DNA of 64,000 nt from contig NZ_BCUU01000003.1 of NCBI RefSeq assembly GCF_001591385.1, positions 1 through 64,000 on the forward strand. Reading direction: 5' to 3'. Below, one piece after another: positions 1-8,767 of this stretch. Numbering within the stretch: the stretch's first letter is position 1; each line of letters starts with the position of its first letter. A program made the position numbers and the translations under genes. The DNA is from Variovorax soli NBRC 106424 (lineage in GTDB: Bacteria > Pseudomonadota > Gammaproteobacteria > Burkholderiales > Burkholderiaceae_C). The notes under the pieces were generated by a model. It was given only the letters and a program-made list of their open reading frames with translations, did no database searches and was not told the origin of the DNA.

Positions 1-771
1 GGCGGCCGGCGCATCGGCCAGGCCCAGCGTGGCGGCCAGCACGCCGTCGCCGCCGGTCTGGATCTCGTGGCCGATCATGGAGCGCACCAGCGCGCGCATG
101 TCTGCGCCTTCCATCGGCACCGTCTCGATCACGGTGCCCTGGCGCAGCACCGTGGTGCGGTCGGCCACCTTGGCGATCTCGGCCAGCTTGTGCGTCACCA
201 GGATCACGCCGCGCCCGTCGTCGGCCACGCGGCGGCACACCGTCAGGAAGGCATCGACCTCGCTGGGCGGCAGCACGGCGGTGGGCTCGTCCAGCACCAG
301 CAGCTTGGGGTCGCCCAGCAGGCACTTGATGATCTCCACCTGCTGGCGCTCGCCCACCGACAGGTCGCGCACCACGCGCCAGGGGTCGACTTCCAGCTTG
401 TATTCGTCGGCCAGGCGCTTCATGCGCGCCACCACCTGGCCCGCGTCGAGGATGGCGCCGGTGCGGCCCATCATCAGGTTCTCGACCACCGTCATGGTGC
501 CCACCAGGCTGAAGTGCTGGTGGACCATGCCGATGCCCTGGCGCAGCGCGTCGGCCGGGCCCTCGGGCGCGAAGGGCGCGCCGCCGAAGGTGATGCTGCC
601 TGCGGTGGGCCGGTGCACCCCGAAGATCAGGTTGCACAGGGTGGACTTGCCGGCGCCGTTCTCGCCGAGCAGGCAATGCACCTCGCCGCGCTCGACGTCG
701 AGGTTGATATGGGTCAGGGCGGCCACCGCGCCGAAGCGCTTGGACACGCCCGAGAGTTCGAGCAACGCCAC
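1..771 (-). CDS. ABC transporter ATP-binding protein, BMP (nucleoside/purine) type, partial
   Basis: Cytoplasmic ATPase of a BMP-family uptake system. Translated from a GTG at 771, preceded by GGGAG about 8 nt upstream. It begins VALLELSGVSKRFGAV, has a Walker A GENGAGKST near residue 36, a Q-loop region GMVHQHFSL, the signature LSVGERQQVEI and Walker B LLVLDEPTAVL. These are the marks of the first nucleotide-binding domain of the long, two-domain ATPases of the YufO/RbsA type. The second domain lies beyond the left edge. It follows the substrate-binding protein gene on the same strand with 14 bp between, so the two are co-transcribed. Substrate is inferred from family only. Confidence 0.9.
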   Translation of the reverse strand, partial: MALLELSGVSKRFGAVAALTHINLDVERGEVHCLLGENGAGKSTLCNLIFGVHRPTAGSITFGGAPFAPEGPADALRQGIGMVHQHFSLVGTMTVVENLMMGRTGAILDAGQVVARMKRLADEYKLEVDPWRVVRDLSVGERQQVEIIKCLLGDPKLLVLDEPTAVLPPSEVDAFLTVCRRVADDGRGVILVTHKLAEIAKVADRTTVLRQGTVIETVPMEGADMRALVRSMIGHEIQTGGDGVLAATLGLADAPAA

Positions 772-785
772 GGCGTGCGCTCCCG

Positions 786-1775
786 TCAGCCGATGGCGAC
801 CTTGATCTTGCCCGCCAGGAGATCGCCCTGGATCTCCTTGATCTTGGCCACCATCTGCGGCGTGCCGCCGCCGCACACCTCCATGCCCGCCGAGCTGGGG
901 CCCATGGCCAGGCCAAACTGCTTGTACTCGGGCTTCCAGGTGCCGGCCATCATCTGGTCGATGGCGTACTCGACCATGAAGCCGATGCCGCTGACCGTGT
1001 AGGCCACGTACAGCGGGTTGGCGTCGGCGCAGTAGTTGGCATAGCTGCCGATGAGCCTGGTGCCCTTCTCCCGCGCCGCCTGCTCCATGCCGCGGATGCC
1101 CAGGTTGAGGATGTTGTAGTGCACGTCCGCGCCCTGCGCGATGGCGGCCAGCGTGGCTTCCTTGGCCTTGGCCACGTCGTCGAAGTCGCCGGTGTAGGCG
1201 TCGAAGTACTTGATGTCGGGCCGCACGTAGCGCGCGCCGTTGCCGAACTCCTTGCCGGTGTTGACGATGGCCGGGATCTCCATGCCGCCCACGTAGCTCA
1301 CCGCGCCGTTCTTCGACAGCATGGCCGCCACCGCGCCGGCCACGAAGCCGATCTGCGCCTGCAGCACGTCGTACTGCGCCACGTTCTCGGTGGGCGTGCC
1401 GGTCGGGCCGACGATGGAGAACTTCACCTTCGGGAAGCGCTTGGCCACCTTCAGCACCGAGGCCTGGGTCTGCCCGCCGCAGCCGATCACCAGGTCGTTC
1501 TTGGAGGCCAGCGCCACCAGGGCCTGCTCCATGTCGCCGAACTTCACGTTCTCGATGTAGGTGATCTTGGCCTTGCCTTCGTAGCGCTTCTGCGCGTTCT
1601 TCACGCCGTTGTAGCCCGACTCCATCCAGCCGTGGTCGGACTTGGAGCCCGGGATCATCACGCCGATGCGCACCGTGTCGGCGGCGAAGGCGGCGGGGGT
1701 GATGCCCCATTGCAGCGAGAGCACGCCGGCGGAGGCGGCGCTTCGCATGAGAAAGAGTCTGCGGTCGATGCTCAT
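786..1775 (-). CDS. BMP family ABC transporter substrate-binding protein
   Basis: Periplasmic binding protein of 329 residues. The N-terminus MSIDRRLFLMRSAASAG is a twin-arginine (Tat-like) signal followed by a hydrophobic stretch and an Ala-x-Ala cleavage region near residue 31. The mature part (VRIGVMIPGSKSDHGWMESGYNGVK) is typical of the Bmp/PnrA fold that binds nucleosides or purine-like ligands. Start supported by AGGAGAC upstream. It precedes the ATPase at 1-771 and is divergent from a second BMP system starting at 2075. Ligand unknown; related proteins bind purines, nucleosides or thiamine-like molecules. Confidence 0.9.
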   Translation of the reverse strand: MSIDRRLFLMRSAASAGVLSLQWGITPAAFAADTVRIGVMIPGSKSDHGWMESGYNGVKNAQKRYEGKAKITYIENVKFGDMEQALVALASKNDLVIGCGGQTQASVLKVAKRFPKVKFSIVGPTGTPTENVAQYDVLQAQIGFVAGAVAAMLSKNGAVSYVGGMEIPAIVNTGKEFGNGARYVRPDIKYFDAYTGDFDDVAKAKEATLAAIAQGADVHYNILNLGIRGMEQAAREKGTRLIGSYANYCADANPLYVAYTVSGIGFMVEYAIDQMMAGTWKPEYKQFGLAMGPSSAGMEVCGGGTPQMVAKIKEIQGDLLAGKIKVAIG

Positions 1776-1891
1776 GTCTGTCTCCTGTGTATCTCTTTGG
1801 ACGGAAGAGGCATGTCGGGCTGCATTCGCGTTGCCCGCTGCGGCCTGGTTTCGGCTGGCATGGATGACACCGCGTTTGGTTTTGGCTGTCT

Positions 1892-1908
1892 ATGCGCCTC
1901 GGGCGCAT
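1892..1908. promoter_or_regulatory. Inverted repeat in divergent promoter region
   Basis: ATGCGCC-TCG-GGCGCAT: 7-bp perfect arms around 3 bp, inside the 299-bp gap (1776-2074) between the two divergent BMP systems. It could be an operator serving both. The rest of the gap shows no further structure I can support. Regulator unknown. Confidence 0.3.
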
Positions 1909-2074
1909 GTGAACTATCCGTTCGATGAATGGTGGTGCGCGGCCGGGCGCGGCACCTGAGCACTATTCGGTACGTCAATGTGGCGCATCAGCCCAGGCGC
2001 CTCGACACCCCGCGGGGTGCTTCCTACATTGCGCAGCGTCGACATCGACAGGTCCAGGCCAGGAGGTCTTCGCC

Positions 2075-3679
2075 ATGAACGAATCGCGTGCCGCCATGAT
2101 CGAACCGGGCGGCGAGTTGCTGGAGCTGCGCGGCATCCGCAAGGCCTACCCCAGCTGCGTGGCCAACGACGGCATCGACCTGCGGGTGCGTGCCGGCGAG
2201 ATCCACGCCGTGCTGGGCGAGAACGGTGCCGGCAAGAGCACGCTCATGAAGATCATCTACGGCGTGGTCAAGCCGGACGCGGGCCAGGTGCTGTGGGAAG
2301 GCCGGCCGATCACCGTGGCCAGCCCGGCGCATGCGCGCGAGCTGGGCATCGGCATGGTGTTCCAGCACTTCTCGCTGTTCGAGACGCTCACTGTGGTCGA
2401 GAACGTCGCGCTGGGCATGAGCGGTGCCGGCGACCTGCAGGTGCTGGCCGAGCGCATCCGCACTGTGTCGGAGCGCTACGGCCTCACGCTCGACCCCAAC
2501 CGCCTGGTGCATTCGCTGTCCATCGGCGAGCGCCAGCGCGTGGAGATCGTGCGCTGCCTGCTGCAGGACCCGCGCCTGCTCATCATGGACGAGCCCACCT
2601 CGGTGCTCACGCCGCAGGCGGTGCGCAAGCTGTTCGAGACGCTGCGCCGGCTGGCCAGCGACGGCTGCGGCATCCTCTACATCAGCCACAAGCTCGACGA
2701 GATCAAGGAACTGTGCCAAAGCGCCACCGTGCTGCGCGCGGGCAAGGTCACGGGCCACTGCGATCCGCGGCAGGAGACGGCCTCGAGCATGGCGCGCCTG
2801 ATGATCGGCGGCGACCTGCCCACCTGCCAGCATCCGCCGCCCACCGCGCGCGCCGAGGCCCGGCTTTGCATCCGCGGCCTCTCGCGCAAGTCCGAGGATC
2901 CTTTCGGCGTGGACCTGAAGGACATCCGGCTGGATGTGCACGGCGGCGAGATCGTGGGCATTGCGGGCGTCTCGGGCAACGGGCAGCAGGAGCTGCTGGC
3001 GGCGCTCTCGGGCGAGGCAACCAGCACCGGCGCGGCGGACATCGAGATCTGCGGCATGCACGCGGGCCGCCTCGACCCGGCCGCGCGGCGCCGGCTGGGC
3101 CTGTGCTTCGTGCCGGAGGAACGCCTGGGCCGCGCCACGGTGCCCGCCATGTCCCTGGCCGACAACGCGCTGCTCACCGCGCACCGCCAGAACATGGTGG
3201 GCGGCGGCCTGGTGCGAAGCGTCGCAGTGCAGTCCTTCACGCAGCGCTGCATCGACCAGTTCAAGGTGCGCTGCGGCGGCCCGGCCTCGGAGGCGAAGAG
3301 CCTGTCGGGCGGCAACCTGCAGAAGTTCATCGTGGGGCGCGAGATCCTGCAGAGCCCCAGGGTGCTGGTCGTCTCGCAGCCCACCTGGGGCGTGGACGTG
3401 GGCGCCGCGGCCTTCATCCGCCAGGCGCTGATCGACCTGCGCGACGCGGGCTGCGCGATCCTGGTCGTGTCCGAGGAGCTGGACGAGCTGTTCGAGATCA
3501 GCGACCGCATCGCGGTGATCGCCGGCGGGCAGCTGTCGGCCCCCAGGCCGGCGCAGGAGACCAACGTCGAGGAGATCGGCCTGAAGATGAGCGGCGCCTG
3601 GCATGCGCAGGCCGATGCGCAGCCGCAGGTCGCGGGCGCCGCCTCCCGACTGGACGCGGAGGTGTTCCATGCAGCTTAG
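2075..3679 (+). CDS. ABC transporter ATP-binding protein, two ATPase domains, BMP type
   Basis: 534-residue duplicated ATPase of a nucleoside/purine-type importer. ATG at 2075 has AGGAGG 8 nt upstream, which decides the start over longer in-frame readings. Domain 1: Walker A GENGAGKST (about residue 49), signature LSIGERQRVEI, Walker B LLIMDEPTSVL. Domain 2: degenerate Walker A (GVSGNGQQELL), intact signature LSGGNLQKFIVGRE, and VLVVSQPTWGVDVG in place of a normal Walker B, as usual for the second half of this family. The stop overlaps the first permease gene by 11 bp, so the genes are translationally coupled. Confidence 0.95.
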   Translation: MNESRAAMIEPGGELLELRGIRKAYPSCVANDGIDLRVRAGEIHAVLGENGAGKSTLMKIIYGVVKPDAGQVLWEGRPITVASPAHARELGIGMVFQHFSLFETLTVVENVALGMSGAGDLQVLAERIRTVSERYGLTLDPNRLVHSLSIGERQRVEIVRCLLQDPRLLIMDEPTSVLTPQAVRKLFETLRRLASDGCGILYISHKLDEIKELCQSATVLRAGKVTGHCDPRQETASSMARLMIGGDLPTCQHPPPTARAEARLCIRGLSRKSEDPFGVDLKDIRLDVHGGEIVGIAGVSGNGQQELLAALSGEATSTGAADIEICGMHAGRLDPAARRRLGLCFVPEERLGRATVPAMSLADNALLTAHRQNMVGGGLVRSVAVQSFTQRCIDQFKVRCGGPASEAKSLSGGNLQKFIVGREILQSPRVLVVSQPTWGVDVGAAAFIRQALIDLRDAGCAILVVSEELDELFEISDRIAVIAGGQLSAPRPAQETNVEEIGLKMSGAWHAQADAQPQVAGAASRLDAEVFHAA

Positions 3680-4751
3680 GATCGAACCCCGGGCCGCCGC
3701 CTCGCTGCGGATGCGCTATGCCTCGCCGCTGATCGCCACCGGCCTCACGCTGCTGATGGGCTTCGTGCTGTTCGCGGCACTCGGCAAGAACCCGCTGGCC
3801 GCCTTCCATGCCTTTTTCATCGCGCCGGTGAGCAGCCTCAACGGCGTGGCCGAGCTGCTGCTCAAGGCCGCGCCGCTGGTGCTGATCGCCACCGGGCTGG
3901 CGGTGGGCTTCCGGGCCAACGTGTGGAACATCGGCGCCGAAGGCCAGCTCACCATCGGCGCCATCGTCGCCGGCGGCATGGCGCTCTTGCCGGCCGCCGG
4001 CGACGGGCCGGCCTGGCTGCTGCCGCTGATGATCGCCGCCGGCGCGCTCGGCGGCATGGCGTGGGCGGCGGTGCCGGCCTTTCTGCGCACGCGCTTCAAT
4101 GCCAACGAGATTTTGGTGAGCCTGATGCTCACCTACGTGGCGCAGCTGCTGCTGAGCTACCTGGTGCACGGCCCGTGGCGCGACCCGCAGGGCTTCAACT
4201 TTCCGCAGTCGCCGCTGCTGCCGGATGCGGCGCTGCTGCCCATCCTGCTGAACGGCACGCGGCTGAACGCGGGCGTGCTGTTCGCGGTGGTGGCGGTGGT
4301 CGCGGCATGGGTGTTCCTGGGCAAGAGCTTTCGCGGCTACCAGATGCGCGTGGCAGGCCTGTCGGGCGAGGCGGCGCACTACGCCGGCTTCAGCGCCCGG
4401 CAGACCATCTGGATCGGCATGCTGGCCGGCGGCGCGGCGGCGGGCCTGGCGGGCGTGGGCGAAGTGGCCGGGCCGCTGGGGCAGCTGCTGCCCACGGTGT
4501 CGCCGGGCTACGGCTTTGCGGCCATCATCGTCGCCTTCGTCGGGCGCCTGCATCCGCCGGGCATCCTGCTGGCGGGCCTGCTGATGTCGCTGCTCTACCT
4601 GGGCGGCGACGCGGCGCAGATCAGCATGGGGCTGCCTGCGGCCACCACCGCCCTCTTCCAGGGTGCGCTGCTGTTCTTCCTCTTGGGTGCCGACCTCTTC
4701 ATCGGCTACCGCGTCAGGCTCGTGCCGGGCGCCAAGGAGATCCCGCAATGA
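3669..4751 (+). CDS. ABC transporter permease (BMP system, subunit 1)
   Basis: Inner-membrane permease of about 360 residues with 8-10 hydrophobic segments, of the BPD_transp_2 / YufP class. Features include RANVWNIGAEGQLTIGAI near residue 85 and FNANEILVSLMLTYV, both conserved in this permease family. ATG at 3669 lies inside the end of the ATPase gene and is chosen because the upstream in-frame extension is Arg-rich and non-membrane. The gene ends in an ATGA overlap with the next permease. The two permeases presumably form a heterodimer. Confidence 0.92.
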   Translation: MQLRIEPRAAASLRMRYASPLIATGLTLLMGFVLFAALGKNPLAAFHAFFIAPVSSLNGVAELLLKAAPLVLIATGLAVGFRANVWNIGAEGQLTIGAIVAGGMALLPAAGDGPAWLLPLMIAAGALGGMAWAAVPAFLRTRFNANEILVSLMLTYVAQLLLSYLVHGPWRDPQGFNFPQSPLLPDAALLPILLNGTRLNAGVLFAVVAVVAAWVFLGKSFRGYQMRVAGLSGEAAHYAGFSARQTIWIGMLAGGAAAGLAGVGEVAGPLGQLLPTVSPGYGFAAIIVAFVGRLHPPGILLAGLLMSLLYLGGDAAQISMGLPAATTALFQGALLFFLLGADLFIGYRVRLVPGAKEIPQ

Positions 4752-5668
4752 CCGACACGCTGATCCCCCTGGTCGTGATGACGCTCGGCGCCGGCACGCC
4801 GCTGATCTTTGCCGCATTGGGCGAGCTGGTCACCGAGAAGTCGGGCGTGCTCAACCTGGGCGTGGAAGGGATGATGATCGTCGGCGCCATCGCCGCCTTC
4901 ATCACCGCGAGCGCCACGCAGAGCCTGTGGCTGGGCGTGGGCGCCGGCTGCGTGGCCGGCGCGCTGATGGCGCTGCTGTTCGCCTTCCTCACGCTCACGC
5001 TGCAGGCCAACCAGGTGGCCACCGGGCTGGCGCTGGCCATCTTCGGCGCGGGCGTGAGCGCCTTTGCCGGCAAGAACCACGTGGGCGTGGCGCTCAAGCT
5101 GCCGGGTAACGGGCTGGGCGCGCTGGGCGACGTCCCCGTGCTCGGCGCCTTCGTGCAGGCCGTGCATCCGATGGTGATCCTCTCGTGGCTGCTGTTCGCG
5201 GGCGTGGCGTGGTTCCTCTACCGCACGCGGCCGGGCCTGGTGCTGCGCGCGGTGGGCGAATCGCCGAGCTCGGCGCACTCGCTGGGCTATCCGGTGACGC
5301 GCATCCGCTACCTGGCCACCGTGTTCGGCGGCATCACCTCGGGCCTGGCGGGCGCCTACCTGTCGCTGGTGTATGCGCCGCTGTGGCTGGAAGGCATGAC
5401 GGCCGGGCGCGGCTGGATCGCGCTGGCACTGGTGGTGTTCGCCTCGTGGCGGCCGGGCCGCGTGATGCTGGGCGCCTACCTGTTCGGCGGCATCACCATC
5501 GCGCAGTTCTTCGCGCAGGGCGCGGGCATCGGCTTCGCGTCGCAGGCCATGTCGATGCTGCCCTACCTGGCCACCGTGGCCGTGCTGGTGCTCATCTCGC
5601 GCAACGCCGCCATGGTGCGGCTGAACACCCCGGTGTCGCTCGGCAAGCCCTTCCACGCCGGCGCCTGA
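4748..5668 (+). CDS. ABC transporter permease (BMP system, subunit 2)
   Basis: 306-residue second membrane subunit (YufQ-like). It contains LGELVTEKSGVLNLGVEGMM near the N-terminus, the hallmark of this permease half, and about eight hydrophobic helices. Start is the ATG of an ATGA overlap with the first permease, giving tight stoichiometric coupling. Followed 18 bp later by the flavin-reductase-like gene. Substrate not determined. Confidence 0.92.
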   Translation: MTDTLIPLVVMTLGAGTPLIFAALGELVTEKSGVLNLGVEGMMIVGAIAAFITASATQSLWLGVGAGCVAGALMALLFAFLTLTLQANQVATGLALAIFGAGVSAFAGKNHVGVALKLPGNGLGALGDVPVLGAFVQAVHPMVILSWLLFAGVAWFLYRTRPGLVLRAVGESPSSAHSLGYPVTRIRYLATVFGGITSGLAGAYLSLVYAPLWLEGMTAGRGWIALALVVFASWRPGRVMLGAYLFGGITIAQFFAQGAGIGFASQAMSMLPYLATVAVLVLISRNAAMVRLNTPVSLGKPFHAGA

Positions 5669-5686
5669 TTCAAGGAGCTCTTCATC

Positions 5687-6319
5687 ATGGAAATCGATTT
5701 CGCACCCCTCTCGGCCTACGAGCGCTACAAGCTCATGGCCAGCCTGATCGTGCCGCGGCCGATCGCGCTGGTCACCACCGTGGGGCCCAGCGGCGTGGTG
5801 AATGCGGCGCCCTTCTCCATGTTCAACATGCTGGGCGAGGACCCGCCGATCCTGATGCTCAGCGTGAACCGGCTGCAGGACGGCCGGCTGAAGGACACGG
5901 CCGCCAACATCCTGGCCACCGGCGAGTTCGTCGTGCACCTGTGCGACGAGGCCATGACCGAGCAGATGCATGCCTGCGGCGACGCCCTGCCCTTCGAGAT
6001 GAGCGAGCTGGAGCACACGGGGCTGCGTGCCGTGCCCTCGCACACCGTGGCGCCGCCGCGCATCGTGGAGGCGCCCGTCGCCTTCGAGTGCGTGCTGCAC
6101 GAGAAGCTGGAAACCGACAGCCGGATCATCTTCATCGGCCGCGTGCAGTGGCTGAGCGCGCGCGACGGCCTCATCGACGACAAGAAGTGGCGCGTGCGCC
6201 TGCAGGACTACCACCCGGTCGGCCGCTTCGGCGCGAGCTTCTACGTGAAGACCGCCGCGCGCTTTGCGGTGGGCGCCAACGTGCAGCAGGCGGCCGCCAC
6301 CGCCATCGACGAGATCTGA
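5687..6319 (+). CDS. Flavin reductase-like (DIM6/NTAB) FMN-binding protein
   Basis: 210-residue protein of the flavin-reductase-like split-barrel family. MASLIVPRPIALVTTVGPSGVVNAAPFSMFNMLG near residue 13 is the typical FMN-phosphate-binding region. C-terminal YHPVGRFGASFYVK is shared with FMN-binding proteins of the group that includes aromatic-oxygenase reductase partners. Good RBS (AAGGAGC) upstream of ATG 5687. It sits between permease and binding-protein genes of a transporter, which is unusual and suggests the imported compound is oxidised or reduced by a flavin-dependent step. No obvious oxygenase partner is adjacent. Confidence 0.85.
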   Translation: MEIDFAPLSAYERYKLMASLIVPRPIALVTTVGPSGVVNAAPFSMFNMLGEDPPILMLSVNRLQDGRLKDTAANILATGEFVVHLCDEAMTEQMHACGDALPFEMSELEHTGLRAVPSHTVAPPRIVEAPVAFECVLHEKLETDSRIIFIGRVQWLSARDGLIDDKKWRVRLQDYHPVGRFGASFYVKTAARFAVGANVQQAAATAIDEI

Positions 6320-6370
6320 GCTTTCCCCCCCCAACCCCGTGAGCCACCACAACCATAGAAGGAGACAACC

Positions 6371-7483
6371 ATGCTGATCCTGCCCCGCCGGGAGTTCATC
6401 AAAGCCACCTCTTCACTGGGCATTGCCGCGCTGGCCGGCCGCAGCGCGGACCTGTTCGCGCAGCAGCAGAAGGACGTGCTCAAGATCGGCGTCGTGCACC
6501 AGTTTCCCATCGGCGAGGTGGGCTGGGAGACGCAGCATGCGCTGGGCTGGAAGGCCGTCGAGGCCGCCTTTCCCGGCCGGGTGAAGGTCACGGCCGTGAC
6601 CGACGTGCCGCAGGCGCAGGATGCCGAGCGCGTGTTCCGCGAGCTGGCCTCGCAGGGGCACAAGCTGATCTTCGGCACCACCTTCTCGCAGATGGCGCCC
6701 ATGCTCAAGGTGGCACGCGCCATGCCCGACACCACCTTCGAGTGCTGCGCGGCCATCACCACGGCGAAGAACATGGGCGCCTTCGAGGCGCGCAACTACG
6801 AGGCCACCTACCTGGCCGGCGTGATCGCCGGGCGCATGACCAAGTCGAACGTGCTGGGCTGGGTGGGCGCCTTCCCGGTGCCGCAGGTGGTGTGGCGCCT
6901 GAACGGCTTCCTCATCGGCGCGCGCAGCGTGAACCCGCAGGCCGCCTGCAATGTGATCTGGATCAACAGCTGGAACGACCCGGCCAAGGAGAAGGACGCC
7001 GTCAACGCGCTCATCTCCCAAGGTGCGGACGTGCTGGCCGGCAGCCCCAACACGCCGGTGCAGGGCATCGCGGCCGAGGCCCGCGGCGCCTGGAGCGTGG
7101 GCAACGGCAGCGACTTTTCCAAGTTCGTCACCAAGGGCCAGCTCACCGGCGATATCCTCGACTGGAGCAGCGCCTATGTGGAAGCGGCGCGCGACGTGAT
7201 GGCAGGCACCTGGAAATCGCAGAGCCGCTGGCGCGGCGTGGGCGAAGGGGGCTTTTGCAAGATGGCGCCCTACAACGCGGCCATTCCGGCCAACGTGCTG
7301 GCCGAGGTGGCACAGCGCGAGAAGGACCTCGTCAGCGGCAAGCTCAAGGTCTTCGCCGGCCCCCTCACCGACCGCGACGGCAAGCAGCGGGTGGCCGCCG
7401 GCGCCGAGCTGCCCGACCCCGAGGTGCGCAGCATCAACTGGGTGGTGGATGGCGTCAAAGGCGCGTTTCCCAAGGCGGCCTGA
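6371..7483 (+). CDS. BMP family ABC transporter substrate-binding protein
   Basis: 370-residue periplasmic binding protein for the system at 2075-5668. The N-terminus MLILPRREFIKATSSLG is a Tat-type signal (RRxFIK) with a following hydrophobic core. The mature domain begins LKIGVVHQFPIGEVGWE and includes FGTTFSQMAPMLKVA, characteristic of Bmp/PnrA-like receptors. RBS AAGGAGA about 7 nt before the ATG. Placed as the fifth gene of the operon, before the deaminase. It is a distant paralogue of the protein at 786-1775. Confidence 0.92.
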   Translation: MLILPRREFIKATSSLGIAALAGRSADLFAQQQKDVLKIGVVHQFPIGEVGWETQHALGWKAVEAAFPGRVKVTAVTDVPQAQDAERVFRELASQGHKLIFGTTFSQMAPMLKVARAMPDTTFECCAAITTAKNMGAFEARNYEATYLAGVIAGRMTKSNVLGWVGAFPVPQVVWRLNGFLIGARSVNPQAACNVIWINSWNDPAKEKDAVNALISQGADVLAGSPNTPVQGIAAEARGAWSVGNGSDFSKFVTKGQLTGDILDWSSAYVEAARDVMAGTWKSQSRWRGVGEGGFCKMAPYNAAIPANVLAEVAQREKDLVSGKLKVFAGPLTDRDGKQRVAAGAELPDPEVRSINWVVDGVKGAFPKAA

Positions 7484-7503
7484 CGCAACAAGGAAAGGAA
7501 AGC

Positions 7504-7974
7504 ATGAACAAGGACTACCTGCGCATGGCCGTCGGCCTGGCGCGCAACAACGTGGTGGAACGCGGCGGCCGCCCCTTCGGCGCGGTGCTGGTGAAGGACG
7601 GCCAGGTGCTGGCCACCGGCGTGAACGAGATCCTCGCCACCCACGACCCCTCCACCCATGCCGAGATGCAGGCCATCCGCGCGGCCACGGCGGCGCAGCA
7701 GAACCCGCGGCTGGACGGCTGCGAGATGTACGCCAGCGGCCAGCCCTGCCCCATGTGCCTGTCGCTGATGCACATGGTGGGCATCAAGGCCGCGTACTTC
7801 GCCGCCTCCAACGCGGACGGCGAGCCCTACGGCCTGTCGACCGCGCGCATCTACGCCGAGATGGCCAAGCCCATCGAGCAGCAGTCGCTGCGCATGTCGT
7901 ACCAGCCGCTGAAGGGCGAAGACGGCGAGAGCCCTTACGAGGCCTGGCAGCGGGTCTCGCAAAAGAAAGGCTGA
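7504..7974 (+). CDS. Nucleoside/guanine deaminase-like zinc enzyme
   Basis: 156-residue cytidine-deaminase-fold enzyme most like bacterial guanine deaminases and tRNA-adenosine deaminases. Zinc ligands and catalytic acid are visible: H52-A-E54 (HAEMQAI) and P81-C82-P-M-C85. AAGGAAAGG lies upstream of ATG 7504. Last gene of the BMP transporter operon, which supports import of a purine or aminated heterocycle followed by hydrolytic deamination in the cytoplasm. The short length and missing C-terminal tRNA-binding part make a small-molecule substrate more likely than tRNA. Confidence 0.85.
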   Translation: MNKDYLRMAVGLARNNVVERGGRPFGAVLVKDGQVLATGVNEILATHDPSTHAEMQAIRAATAAQQNPRLDGCEMYASGQPCPMCLSLMHMVGIKAAYFAASNADGEPYGLSTARIYAEMAKPIEQQSLRMSYQPLKGEDGESPYEAWQRVSQKKG

Positions 7975-7984
7975 GGCACCCGGC

Positions 7985-8314
7985 TCAGCCGCCGGCCTGC
8001 CCGGCCAGCGCCTCGGCGACCTGGTCCATGAGGCGGGCCAGCGCGATGTCGTTCATCGACAGGCCATCGGCATCGTGGGTGGTCAGCGTCACAGCCACCC
8101 GGTTGTAGACGTTGGACCACTCGGGGTGGTGGTTGCGCTTTTCCGCCACCACCGCCACCTGGGACATGAAGCCCCAGGCCTGCGCGAAATCCTGGAAGAC
8201 GAATTCGCGCGAGAGCGTGCCCCCGCGCTCGGTGCTCATGCGCCACGCCGGCAGTTGCGCCAGCAGCGGCTGGAGCTGCGCGTCGGTGAGCTTGGGCGGC
8301 GTGGTCGACGTCAT
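7985..8314 (-). CDS. phhB: 4a-hydroxytetrahydrobiopterin (pterin-4a-carbinolamine) dehydratase
   Basis: 109-residue PCD/DCoH-family protein. The motif NHHPEWSNVYNRV followed by LTTHDADGLSMNDIALA contains the conserved active-site histidines. It dehydrates the 4a-carbinolamine formed by aromatic amino-acid hydroxylases and allows pterin recycling. No hydroxylase gene lies next to it. It ends the minus-strand set oxidoreductase-permease-RidA-PCD, so it may act on a pterin made elsewhere. Converges on the deaminase gene with a 10-bp gap. Confidence 0.92.
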   Translation of the reverse strand: MTSTTPPKLTDAQLQPLLAQLPAWRMSTERGGTLSREFVFQDFAQAWGFMSQVAVVAEKRNHHPEWSNVYNRVAVTLTTHDADGLSMNDIALARLMDQVAEALAGQAGG

Positions 8315-8347
8315 GCGGCCTCCATCTGAATCTCGATGCCCACGTGC

Positions 8348-8734
8348 CTACGCCGCGGCCGGCGCATCGACCGCCTGCACCTCGATCTCCACACCCACGC
8401 CGAACACCAGCTGCGCCTGCACCAGGCTGCGCACCGGGTAGCGGCCTTCCTTGAAGTAGCCGGCGTACACCTTGTTGAACGCTGCGAAGTCGTTCAGGTC
8501 GGCCAGCCAGATGTTGACCTTGACGACATCGTCCAGCGAACGGCCCACGGCCTCCAGCCGGGCCGCGATGCTCTTGAACACGGCATGCGTCTGCGCCTCG
8601 ATGGGGCCGGTGAGCGGGCGCCCGGCGTCGTCGAAGGGAATCTGGCCCGACAGCATCACGAGGCCGGCGGCGCGCACCGCGGAAGAAAACGGCATGCCGC
8701 CGGGCGCGGGGTAGAAGGTGGGAGCGGAGTTCAT
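8348..8734 (-). CDS. RidA family enamine/imine deaminase
   Basis: 128-residue RidA/YjgF-family protein. MLSGQIPFDDAGRPLTGPIEAQTHAVFKSI and VKVNIWLADLNDFAAFNKVY are the family signature regions, and Arg in YPVRSLVQAQLV corresponds to the active-site arginine of RidA. Such proteins hydrolyse reactive enamines/imines to ketones and ammonia. The neighbouring FAD amine/amino-acid oxidase (10235-11560) would make exactly such imines, so the two probably work in sequence. Confidence 0.9.
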   Translation of the reverse strand: MNSAPTFYPAPGGMPFSSAVRAAGLVMLSGQIPFDDAGRPLTGPIEAQTHAVFKSIAARLEAVGRSLDDVVKVNIWLADLNDFAAFNKVYAGYFKEGRYPVRSLVQAQLVFGVGVEIEVQAVDAPAAA

Positions 8735-8767
8735 CAGGTTCTTCTTCCAGAAAGGTTGCGAGGGTCG

